Below, piece after piece: positions 1 to 5,826 of a DNA stretch of 5,931 nt (position 1 is its first letter; the number at the start of each line of letters is the position of its first letter). The stretch covers positions 1-5,931 of the forward strand of contig JAITGB010000240.1 of NCBI GenBank assembly GCA_031280945.1, in the 5' to 3' direction. The notes below the pieces were generated by a model, which worked only from the letters and a program-made list of their open reading frames with translations, did not search any database and was not told where the DNA came from. The translations under genes were made by a program, and so were the position numbers. Source of the DNA: Spirochaetales bacterium (lineage in GTDB: Bacteria > Spirochaetota > Spirochaetia > DTKZ01).

Positions 1-457
1 GGACGGAAAACTCCTCGTTGACGGCTCACCCCGCGAGGAAGAGCTTCACACCGACGCGGTGGATGCCTGGGTAGCGAAACATTCCGCCATTCTTCCGGTC
101 CGGCATGAGGTCAACCGCCGCCTGCGGGACATCGCCTCCACACGGGATATAGTTATGGAAGGCCGCGACATAACCACCGTGGTCTTCCCCCATGCCGAGG
201 TCAAAATCTTTCTGGACGCGAAACCCGAAGCCCGCGCCCGCAGGCGTTTTCTTCAGGGAACGAGCGGCCTTTCGGAAGAGGAGATTGCCGCCTCGCTCCG
301 GCAGCGGGACGCCATAGACAGGAACAAGGAAGAGGGCAGTCTCACGGTAGCACAGGACGCCGTCTATATAGACACATCGGACTTGACGCTGAATGAAGTT
401 TGTGAGAAAGTATTGATGTTGATTCGGCAGGAGTTATATGGCAGAAAACGAGAATAA
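1..457 (+). CDS. cmk: Cytidylate (CMP/dCMP) kinase, 3' part, 5' end outside the window
   Basis: This enzyme transfers a phosphate from ATP to CMP or dCMP in the cytoplasm, feeding CTP and dCTP synthesis. The frame is open from base 2 and gives 151 residues. Family length is about 220, so roughly the first 70 residues, with the P-loop, are missing. Visible family motifs are VDAWVAKHSAILPVR (substrate-binding region, from base 59), MEGRDITTVVFP (from about 155), the arginine-rich lid RARRRF (from about 233), RDAIDRNK (from about 305) and the late AVYIDTSDLTLNEV segment. Two positions differ from the E. coli form: GRDMGTVVFP has T for G, and the arginine of DRNR that contacts CMP is K here. I recall the same variants in treponemal enzymes, so they are probably lineage traits and not damage. 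GTG at 59 is an internal valine codon and not the start. The last 20 nt overlap rpsA in another frame. Identity is secure. Confidence 0.95.
   Translation, partial: DGKLLVDGSPREEELHTDAVDAWVAKHSAILPVRHEVNRRLRDIASTRDIVMEGRDITTVVFPHAEVKIFLDAKPEARARRRFLQGTSGLSEEEIAASLRQRDAIDRNKEEGSLTVAQDAVYIDTSDLTLNEVCEKVLMLIRQELYGRKRE
429..433 (+). promoter_or_regulatory. Ribosome binding site of rpsA inside the end of cmk
   Basis: AGGAG lies 4 nt before the ATG at 438, within the last codons of cmk. It fixes the rpsA start and implies that ribosomes translating cmk pass over the rpsA start site, so the two genes are probably translationally coupled. Confidence 0.75.
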
Positions 458-2120
458 ACAGGAAGAATTGCAGGAGCAATATCTCAAAAGCCTTGACGAG
501 CTTGAAGAAGGTCAGCTTGTTGATGGCAGGGTCGTCGAAGTCGGCGCGGAAAACGTCTTTATAGATGTGGGCTACAAGTCCGAGGGTAAAATCCCCCTGA
601 CTGAATTCAGCCCCCCGCCCGCCATAGGGGACATGGTTCAGGTTGTCCTGATGAAAAAGGAAAACCGCGCGGGCGAACTCATTGTTTCCAAACAGAAGGC
701 GGACGAGAAACTTTTCTGGAAAAAGCTCCGCGCTTGTTTTCAGGACCACCTTCCTATAGAGGGCAAAGTTACCAAAATCATCAAAGGCGGCTTTGAGGTT
801 GACCTGGGTTTTGGCATTACAGCTTTTAACCCCATCTCAAAAATGGATGTCCACAGGGTGGAGGAACCGGAAAAGTACATAGGCCTCCAATCCTCTTTTC
901 TCGTAGAAAGAATCTACAACGAGAACCGCATCAATATTATTCTCTCGCGGCGCAATTTTCTGGAGGAAGAAACCACGCGTAAGCGCGAGGCTTTCTTCGC
1001 CAACGCCCAAATCGGCGATGAAGTAGAAGGCACGGTAAAGAGTTTTACCTCCTTTGGGGCCTTTGTTGACCTGGGCGGGTTTGACGGCCTTCTTCACATC
1101 AACGACATGAGCTGGGGCCACGTTACCCGCCCCAAGGATTTTGTCAAAAAAGGTCAGGTTATACGCCTCAAGGTCATACGCCTTGATACGGAAAACCGGA
1201 AAATCAATCTTTCCCTCAAACATTTCGAGGAAGACCCCTGGGTTCACTTCGAGGAAAAATTCTCCGTTGACGACATAGTCAAGGGCAAGGTAACAAAACT
1301 CGCGGATTTCGGCGCTTTTATTGAGATTGCCGAAGGCATCGAGGGGCTTGCCCATATTTCCGAGTTCTCCTGGGTCAAGAGAATCAAGCACCCCAAAGAG
1401 GTACTCAAAGTCGGAGACGAGGTGGAGGCCAAAATTCTGGGCTACGACCTCCAGGGCGGACGCATTTCTCTGGGTCTCAAGCAGGTAAACCCCAATCCCT
1501 GGGACGAAATCGCGGACAAATACCCCAAGGGTATGCGCCTTACGCGGCCCATCAAAAAAATCACCAACGCAGGGGCCTTTATCGAACTTGAAGAGGGCAT
1601 TGACGGCTTTTTACATTCAGACGAACTCTCCTGGACCAAAAAAATCAAGAATCCCGGCTCCGTACTCAAAGAGGGCGAGGAAATCGAAGTCATCGTACTT
1701 GATGTAAACCCCGATGAGAGAAATATCCGCCTGGGCGTTAAGCAGCTTTCCGAAGACCCCTGGCTTTCCCTGCGAAAAGCCTTTCCCGAAAAAAGCAGCA
1801 TCGAAGGGGAAATTACAAACATCACGGAATTCGGTATTTTTGTACGGGTTCAGGGCGGCATTGAGGGGCTTATAGGCAAGGCCAATGTTTCGGACCATTC
1901 CGGCGATGACCCGGACGAGGCTCTGAAAAAGTATTCCGTGGGCGACACAATTCAGGCGGTTGTTCTTGAAATAAACCCGTCCCGGCAGAAACTTTCCCTG
2001 TCCCTGCGGGAATTCCAGAAAAAACAGCAGAGGGAAGAGCTGCGCAAATACATACATGATGAGGACAACGAATCAACCTTTACCTTAGGAGACTTTTTGA
2101 AAGACAGGGATAACGCCTGA
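438..2120 (+). CDS. rpsA: 30S ribosomal protein S1, six S1 domains
   Basis: S1 binds mRNA on the small ribosomal subunit and helps place it for initiation. The protein has 560 residues, close to the 557 of E. coli S1. Six OB-fold S1 repeats lie at about residues 24-85, 105-171, 193-261, 278-348, 363-434 and 451-523. Domains 1 and 2 are the divergent type that docks on the ribosome. Domains 3, 4 and 6 keep the FGAF or FGIF RNA-binding strand, and 3, 4 and 5 keep the GLLHIND / GLAHISE / GFLHSDE turn. Domain 5 has NAGAF, so the first aromatic is lost. Domain 6 resembles E. coli domain 5 more than the degenerate E. coli domain 6. A charged tail (524-560) follows and ends in STFTLGDFLKDRDNA. The ATG at 438 has a good Shine-Dalgarno and gives the expected N-terminus. 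The gene overlaps cmk by 20 nt; this neighbourhood is conserved in many bacteria. Confidence 0.97.
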   Translation: MAENENKQEELQEQYLKSLDELEEGQLVDGRVVEVGAENVFIDVGYKSEGKIPLTEFSPPPAIGDMVQVVLMKKENRAGELIVSKQKADEKLFWKKLRACFQDHLPIEGKVTKIIKGGFEVDLGFGITAFNPISKMDVHRVEEPEKYIGLQSSFLVERIYNENRINIILSRRNFLEEETTRKREAFFANAQIGDEVEGTVKSFTSFGAFVDLGGFDGLLHINDMSWGHVTRPKDFVKKGQVIRLKVIRLDTENRKINLSLKHFEEDPWVHFEEKFSVDDIVKGKVTKLADFGAFIEIAEGIEGLAHISEFSWVKRIKHPKEVLKVGDEVEAKILGYDLQGGRISLGLKQVNPNPWDEIADKYPKGMRLTRPIKKITNAGAFIELEEGIDGFLHSDELSWTKKIKNPGSVLKEGEEIEVIVLDVNPDERNIRLGVKQLSEDPWLSLRKAFPEKSSIEGEITNITEFGIFVRVQGGIEGLIGKANVSDHSGDDPDEALKKYSVGDTIQAVVLEINPSRQKLSLSLREFQKKQQREELRKYIHDEDNESTFTLGDFLKDRDNA

Positions 2121-2141
2121 TTCTTTGGGTGATGCGAGCCG

Positions 2142-3650
2142 ATGTTTAAATCGACAATCGAGCCAAAAAAATTTGAAACTTTCATTGAGATTAACAATCT
2201 CATAAATTCAAATTACTCGGACATTCGGGCCCTCCTTACAAAAATTCTTGAATCCGCAACGCGGCTTGTGGAGGGAGAGGCTTCGTCCCTTTTGCTTCTG
2301 GAAAAGGAAAGCCAAAAGCTGTACTTTGAAATTGCTCTTGGCGTCAAGGGGCATGACATAAAGAACTTCTCCCTTAATCTGGGGGAGGGCATAGCGGGCT
2401 GGGTGGCCGGACGCAGGACATCCCTCATCTGCGACGATGTAGACAAAGACCCCCGTTTTCTCGCGGATATTTCACGGCAGATTGGTTTTCCCACAACCTC
2501 CATTCTGGCGGTTCCCATGTGCATACGGGACGAAATCGTGGGCGTCATAGAAATTATCAACAAAAAGAGCGGCAAACACTTTGGCCAGCCCGACCTTGAA
2601 TGGCTTGAGGTATTTTCAACCCAGGCGGCCCTGGCCATTCAGAACATGAGGAGCCTTGCAAGGGCGCGGGAGGAAATCGGCCTTCTTAGGGAACAGCTTC
2701 CCGTGGAAAAAGGGTTTCATACCTTTGTCGGAAAAAGCCCCGCCATTATCGAAAAACTTGAGCTTGCGCGCAGGGTAGGGGCCTCGGATTCCTCCGTCCT
2801 TATTTTGGGGGAAAGCGGCACGGGCAAGGAGCTTTTCGCGGAGCAGATTCACCTCGCAAGCCCGCGCAAAAAGGGGCCGTTTGTCCGCGTAAACTGCGCG
2901 GCCTTGCCTGAGGCTCTTCTGGAAAGCGAGCTTTTTGGCCATGTAAAAGGAGCCTTTACCGACGCCACCGCCACGCGCAGAGGGCGTTTTGAACTTGCGG
3001 GCGGGGGCACGATTTTTCTGGACGAAATAGGCGACCTGCCGCTTTCCCTTCAGGCAAAACTCCTCAGGGTGCTTCAGCACAAGGTGTTTGAGAGGCTGGG
3101 TTCCAATGAACCGGTTATAGCCGATGTGCGCATAGTCGCGGCCACAAACAAAAACATTCAGCAGGAAGTAGAGAAGGGGAGTTTCCGCTCCGATTTGTAC
3201 TACCGCCTGAATGTTCTCCCCCTTTCCATTCCCCCTCTGCGGCAAAGGCCGGAGGACATAGCGGAGCTTGCCGAGTTTTTTCTCAAACGCTTTAACCGCG
3301 AGACGAACAAAAAAATCAGCGGTTTTTCCGAGGCGGCTCTAGAGGCCCTGTACTCCTACGCGTGGCCCGGAAACGTGAGGGAGCTTGAAAACGCCGTGGA
3401 AAGGGCTGTTGTTATAGCCGGAGAAAACCTCATACGCCCGCAAGACCTTCTTTTGCCTACGGACAGGGGGCAGACAGGGGACAGCTACGAAGGGAAAACT
3501 TTCCGCGAGGCCATGCAGGGCTTCAAAAAGGCTTTTCTTACGGCGGTACTCAAAACGCACAACTGGAATCAAACCATAACGGCGCGGGCTTTGGGGCTGC
3601 AGCGCACATATTTAACGAAACTTATAAAAGAACTTGGAATAAGCAAGTAA
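2142..3650 (+). CDS. Sigma-54-dependent transcriptional activator, GAF - AAA+ - Fis-type HTH
   Basis: This 502-residue protein is a bacterial enhancer-binding protein, which uses ATP hydrolysis to open promoters held by sigma-54 RNA polymerase. An N-terminal GAF sensor covers about residues 25-170 and ends in the typical GVIEIINKKSG strand. A short helical linker (170-190) joins it to the AAA+ domain (about 194-435). That domain shows Walker A GESGTGKE (223-230), the sigma-54 contact loop as GAFTDA (270-275, usually GAFTGA), Walker B IFLDEIGD (D294, E295), sensor I AATNKN, the arginine-finger segment FRSDLYYRLNVLP (348-360) and WPGNVRELEN (408-417). A Fis-type HTH follows (about 454-500). There is no receiver domain, so control is probably by a small ligand on the GAF domain and not by a histidine kinase; the ligand is unknown. 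The start is the first ATG after an in-frame TGA at 2130-2132. Its Shine-Dalgarno is weak, so coupling to rpsA 21 nt upstream is plausible. Targets cannot be named from this window. Confidence 0.93.
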   Translation: MFKSTIEPKKFETFIEINNLINSNYSDIRALLTKILESATRLVEGEASSLLLLEKESQKLYFEIALGVKGHDIKNFSLNLGEGIAGWVAGRRTSLICDDVDKDPRFLADISRQIGFPTTSILAVPMCIRDEIVGVIEIINKKSGKHFGQPDLEWLEVFSTQAALAIQNMRSLARAREEIGLLREQLPVEKGFHTFVGKSPAIIEKLELARRVGASDSSVLILGESGTGKELFAEQIHLASPRKKGPFVRVNCAALPEALLESELFGHVKGAFTDATATRRGRFELAGGGTIFLDEIGDLPLSLQAKLLRVLQHKVFERLGSNEPVIADVRIVAATNKNIQQEVEKGSFRSDLYYRLNVLPLSIPPLRQRPEDIAELAEFFLKRFNRETNKKISGFSEAALEALYSYAWPGNVRELENAVERAVVIAGENLIRPQDLLLPTDRGQTGDSYEGKTFREAMQGFKKAFLTAVLKTHNWNQTITARALGLQRTYLTKLIKELGISK

Positions 3651-3654
3651 GGAG
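3648..3654 (+). promoter_or_regulatory. Ribosome binding site of the TPR protein gene
   Basis: TAAGGAG contains the stop codon of the activator gene (TAA, 3648-3650) and a full Shine-Dalgarno core, 8 nt before the ATG at 3663. Stop codon and ribosome binding site are merged, which suggests cotranscription and efficient re-initiation. Confidence 0.7.
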
Positions 3655-3662
3655 TTTTTCAC

Positions 3663-4379
3663 ATGGCACAGTCAAGCGAAGCGGCGCAGGCCGAGAGTTT
3701 TATCGAAAGGTTTGCGGCCTTTATTCAGCGCAGGCGAAAGGCTCTCATCTTTTCCGGCGTTTTTCTTTTTCTTGTTCTCACGGCTCTTGTTGTCAATCTG
3801 GAGATAAAAAAACGCACTCTTGAGTCTTCGGCTCTGCGTCTTGAGGCTCTGGAAAAAGACTACAACGCATGGATAACAGCGCATGATGCGGCTGAAAAAC
3901 CTGAGGCCGAAGCGGACGCAGCCGAAAAAGCCTCATCCCAGGCTGAGGCTGTTGTCCGGGAAGCCCAGGCCGTTACAGCGGAATACGGGGACACCTTCGC
4001 CGCCCAAAAAGCTCTTGATATTCAGGCGGACATAGCCTACCGGACTCAAGACCTGGAGAAGGCCGCGGAAATCTGGACCTCACTGGCTGGCCGCTATCCC
4101 TCAAGCTACCTTGCGCCCATTGCCCTCCTCAACGCCGCATCTTCCTGGGAGGACGCGGAAAAGCCGGAGAAGGCCGCGGAAAACCTCAATCTTATCCTGG
4201 AGCGGCATTCAACTGATTTTCCCGACATTCCCCTTGTTATTTTCAGCCTGGGGCGGCTTGCGGAAAAGGCCCAAACCCCGGAGGACGCGAAAAACTTCTA
4301 CACACGCCTTATAAACGAATACCCCGGCAGCAGTTGGACAAAATACGCCCATGACCGTATAATAACTTTAGGGAAGTAA
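3663..4379 (+). CDS. Membrane-anchored tetratricopeptide repeat protein, YfgM/CpoB-like architecture
   Basis: The 238-residue product starts with a short basic segment (IQRRRK), then one hydrophobic helix at about residues 27-46, so the N-terminus is probably inside and the rest in the periplasm. Residues 50-110 are a charged, alanine- and glutamate-rich helical stretch, likely coiled coil. Residues about 111-232 form two to three TPR-like helix pairs, with repeated hallmarks LEKAAEIW, PEKAAENL and PEDAKNFYTRLINEYPGSS. Two TPR units share a 17-nt DNA repeat at 4055-4071 and 4166-4182, exactly 37 codons apart. The layout matches YfgM-type proteins, ancillary partners of the Sec translocon and periplasmic chaperones, and the last repeat also resembles CpoB/YbgF. 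Which of these it is cannot be decided by eye, so no symbol is given. The gene follows the activator by 12 nt and overlaps the lipoprotein gene by one base, which hints at a joint role in the cell envelope. Confidence 0.8.
   Translation: MAQSSEAAQAESFIERFAAFIQRRRKALIFSGVFLFLVLTALVVNLEIKKRTLESSALRLEALEKDYNAWITAHDAAEKPEAEADAAEKASSQAEAVVREAQAVTAEYGDTFAAQKALDIQADIAYRTQDLEKAAEIWTSLAGRYPSSYLAPIALLNAASSWEDAEKPEKAAENLNLILERHSTDFPDIPLVIFSLGRLAEKAQTPEDAKNFYTRLINEYPGSSWTKYAHDRIITLGK
4055..4182 (+). repeat. 17-nt direct repeat marking duplicated TPR units
   Basis: GGAGAAGGCCGCGGAAA occurs at 4055-4071 and again at 4166-4182. The copies are 111 nt (37 codons) apart and in the same frame, each encoding an EKAAE core of a TPR helix. 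This is an internal coding repeat and not a mobile or regulatory one. Confidence 0.75.
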
Positions 4380-4381
4380 TG
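4370..4381 (+). promoter_or_regulatory. TAATG stop-start junction with its ribosome binding site
   Basis: AGGGA (4370-4374) lies 4 nt before the ATG at 4379. The last base of the TPR gene stop (TAA, 4377-4379) is the first base of that ATG. A one-base overlap of this kind usually means termination-reinitiation coupling of the two proteins. Confidence 0.7.
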
Positions 4382-5233
4382 ACGGAAAAAAGAGGGCGCT
4401 CGAACAAACAGAAAGAAAATCATCCCGTGGCCCTGCTTGTAAAAGCCGGTGTTCTTGTTTCTCTCACGCTTGTTCTGTGCGCCTGCGGGCTCAACAGGCT
4501 TGTGTATTTGTATCCGATAAACCGCGACCGTGTTGTTCCCATAACCGGGGGCTACAGGTTCTACCACAACACGGATAACGATACATTGACCGGAGTTTTT
4601 GTCGGGTACGATATTTTTTACAAGTTTTACTCAGATGATGCTCAAACGGATGCATCGATTACCGAGGACAGGGCGTATTTTTACGGCCTTTATATTCCGT
4701 CCGAGGGAACAATTACATCACGGGGTTTTCAGCCTTTCCGCCGGAATGCGGGAACTGGTCTTGCATCCGGGCAGGACACGAGCCTTGCGAGCAGCCGTAC
4801 ACCGCCTTTTCTGCCGTGGGGAGGAGGGCCGGGGACATACGAAATCAACTTCCTTTCTTCGGCGCATCCTGCCTATGTTGTAGCAAATCCCGCAACGCAC
4901 GAGGCGAGTATGCTCATAAATCCTCCTCCGGCGCCTGCGGTTCCGGCGGACTATCTTACTCTTTACAGAACCCCGCGCATATACCAGTCAATTACGCTGA
5001 AAAGTTTTGACCCCACAAAGCCCAATTCTACTGACCCCAATAGCGGTTTTGCAAGCGGCGACCCCGACACGCTGCGCCTGCCGGCGAGCTTCAATACTAC
5101 GGGCAGTAAAATCTATGTGGGGGTCTGTGTCGTGGCTTACGGCTGGGACCCCCAAAACAATTTTTCAAGGGTCTACAGCGAAGCGGTCATACTGAACACA
5201 CGGGTTCTGGACACGGCCGCCATTACGTTTTAA
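4379..5233 (+). CDS. Hypothetical lipoprotein of spirochaetal type
   Basis: The 284-residue product has an unusually long basic start (MTEKRGRSNKQK), a hydrophobic stretch at about 17-33 and a lipobox LCAC-G. Cys36 is the probable lipidation site, and LVLC with Cys34 is a second option. The mature part is rich in Tyr, Phe, Asn and Thr. It carries VYLYPINRDRVV, then GYRFYHNTDND and GYDIFYKFYSDD (about 58-86), a motif run I recall only from treponemal lipoproteins of unknown function. A Pro/Ala segment (NPPPAPAVPADY, 181-192) and a C-terminal KIYVGVCVVAYGWD strand follow. No enzymatic motif is visible. It should be anchored to the periplasmic face of the inner or outer membrane. Its one-base overlap with the TPR gene suggests paired expression. 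The lipoprotein call is firm; no function can be assigned. Confidence 0.8.
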   Translation: MTEKRGRSNKQKENHPVALLVKAGVLVSLTLVLCACGLNRLVYLYPINRDRVVPITGGYRFYHNTDNDTLTGVFVGYDIFYKFYSDDAQTDASITEDRAYFYGLYIPSEGTITSRGFQPFRRNAGTGLASGQDTSLASSRTPPFLPWGGGPGTYEINFLSSAHPAYVVANPATHEASMLINPPPAPAVPADYLTLYRTPRIYQSITLKSFDPTKPNSTDPNSGFASGDPDTLRLPASFNTTGSKIYVGVCVVAYGWDPQNNFSRVYSEAVILNTRVLDTAAITF

Positions 5234-5254
5234 TCTTAATGCGTACCTGAAAAC

Positions 5255-5539
5255 ATGGAAAACAGCTTTATCACTATCGGGCTCATCTATATTCTCATAG
5301 GATTTGGCGAAGCCCTGATTTTTCATTATGTCCTCAAAAAAAGGTTCATCGGAGGAGTGTGGGGCGCTGTTTTCGTGGGAATCGCAGGCTCCTTTACCGG
5401 AGGCTTTCTCGATATTTTTCTGGGCAAGGTCTGGTTCAGTGCAATCTTCGTTTCGGTCAACATAATTCCGCCCCTTGTCTTTTCCTGCCTTTTTCTCTGG
5501 CTTTTCTACAGAATAAGTAATTCGCCGGAAGAGTATTAG
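5255..5539 (+). CDS. Small integral membrane protein, three predicted helices
   Basis: The 94-residue protein is almost all membrane. Hydrophobic helices fall at about residues 6-26, 33-55 and 60-85, separated by a basic turn (KKR, 28-30) and ending in a short polar tail. The central segment GAVFVGIAGSFTGGFLDIFLG is rich in glycine, like the GlsB/YeaQ/YmgE (transglycosylase-associated) small membrane proteins, and overall length and layout also fit. The match is by pattern only and weak. Codon use resembles the upstream genes. The start is the first possible one, since an in-frame TAA lies at 5237-5239, but no convincing Shine-Dalgarno precedes it. It follows the lipoprotein by 21 nt and is the last + strand gene before the composition change. 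An antisense frame covers it but encodes a highly polar protein with no recognisable features. Confidence 0.65.
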   Translation: MENSFITIGLIYILIGFGEALIFHYVLKKRFIGGVWGAVFVGIAGSFTGGFLDIFLGKVWFSAIFVSVNIIPPLVFSCLFLWLFYRISNSPEEY

Positions 5540-5541
5540 TG

Positions 5542-5567
5542 GGGGCATTTTTAAGCCTCGTATTTTA
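5542..5567 (+). terminator. Weak terminator-like hairpin after the last + strand gene
   Basis: GGGGC (5542-5546) can pair with GCCTC (5555-5559), five pairs including one G-U, across an 8-nt loop. A short T-rich run (TATTTT) follows. It begins three bases after the stop at 5537-5539, a suitable place for the operon's end, but the stem is short and the U-tract interrupted. Confidence 0.3.
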
Positions 5568-5609
5568 CTTCTGATAATCTATCTGGCGGTAAACACAAAA
5601 AATCTTTTC

Positions 5610-5631
5610 AGTAATCGATTTCTCGATTATT
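5610..5631. repeat. Perfect 7-bp inverted repeat, possible terminator or operator
   Basis: TAATCGA (5612-5618) and TCGATTA (5623-5629) are exact reverse complements around a TTTC loop. In RNA the stem extends by a G-U and an A-U pair to 5610-5631. Leftward the arm is followed by TGAAAAGATTTTTTG, so a terminator for the - strand genes is possible, though the T-run starts several bases late and the stem is AT-rich. It also overlaps the -10 of a leftward promoter-like sequence, which is where a repressor operator would sit. The sequence alone does not decide between these. Confidence 0.45.
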
Positions 5632-5655
5632 AAATCAAAAAATTTTTCCTGTCAA
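5626..5655 (-). promoter_or_regulatory. Promoter-like -35/-10 pair pointing left
   Basis: On the - strand TTGACA (5655-5650, exact consensus) is followed after 18 nt by AATAAT (5631-5626, five of six to TATAAT). Transcription would start near 5619 and run antisense to the small membrane protein gene. The DNA here is so AT-rich that chance -10 matches are expected; the exact -35 is the stronger part. Confidence 0.35.
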
Positions 5656-5661
5656 GTTTTT

Positions 5662-5826
5662 TTAATAATTTTTTTTAGCAAAATTAAAAATCATTGCTTC
5701 TTCCGGCACAGAATTATTTTCCGTTGTGAGCAAAATTAATTCCTCACCTCGCTCATTTACAACGTCAACACCTAAAAGTGTTTTTTCCGCATTCTCCCAC
5801 CGGGGATTTTTTACATCGCAAATCAT
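5662..5826 (-). CDS. Small 54-aa protein, possibly phage tail-associated
   Basis: A 54-codon frame on the - strand starts at ATG 5826 and stops at TAA 5664-5662. The protein begins MICDVKNPRWENAEKTLLGV and ends in IFNFAKKNY. Support for translation is strong: a perfect AGGAGG (5840-5835) sits 8 nt upstream, and the ATG overlaps the stop of the preceding frame as ATGA. The opening W-x-NAE-x-T pattern, followed by a hydrophobic strand and an acidic turn, resembles small proteins of unknown function encoded just after phage tail-fibre genes. Those usually run on past a final IF-x-x-A-x-x-x-x-YG motif, whereas this one stops at the Tyr, so it may be a short or truncated member. I make this link from memory of the pattern only. 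Codon use is more AT-rich than in the left part of the window. Function is unknown. Confidence 0.6.
   Translation of the reverse strand: MICDVKNPRWENAEKTLLGVDVVNERGEELILLTTENNSVPEEAMIFNFAKKNY

Larger units (their letters stand above)
5540..5661. other. AT-rich intergenic gap between convergent genes
   Basis: This gap separates the + strand gene cluster from the two - strand frames at the right end. It has long A and T runs and only 28 G/C in 5581-5700 (hand count). It contains the weak hairpin at 5542-5559, a perfect inverted repeat at 5612-5629 and a promoter-like pair on the - strand. No reading frame in it looks coding. Confidence 0.7.

Noticed and set aside
837..1391. Long - strand frame (184 codons) across rpsA
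   Set aside because: It is fully antisense to S1 domains 2-4. The open frame results from codon bias of the real gene.
1380..1680. DNA-level similarity between two parts of rpsA, for example the repeated GTACTCAAAG
   Set aside because: These are the equivalent positions of S1 domains 4 and 5. The repetition comes from the protein repeats and is not a separate element.
2616..3245. Long - strand frame (209 codons) across the activator gene
   Set aside because: It lies opposite the conserved AAA+ domain. Its product has no recognisable motif and the + strand frame is unambiguous, so it is a shadow.
3664..3680. TGGCAC sequence resembling a sigma-54 -24 element
   Set aside because: It is inside the first codons of the TPR gene and the GC expected ten bases after GG is one base off, so the spacing rule is broken.
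4111..4314. Second + strand frame inside the TPR gene
   Set aside because: Its product is arginine- and proline-rich low-complexity sequence typical of an out-of-frame reading, and the TPR frame is well supported.
5165..5548. - strand frame of 127 codons with a GAGG before its ATG, below a promoter-like element
   Set aside because: It is antisense to a clean three-helix membrane protein, and its very polar composition is what the complement of hydrophobic codons gives. The promoter idea is kept as a finding, but the frame is not called as a gene.
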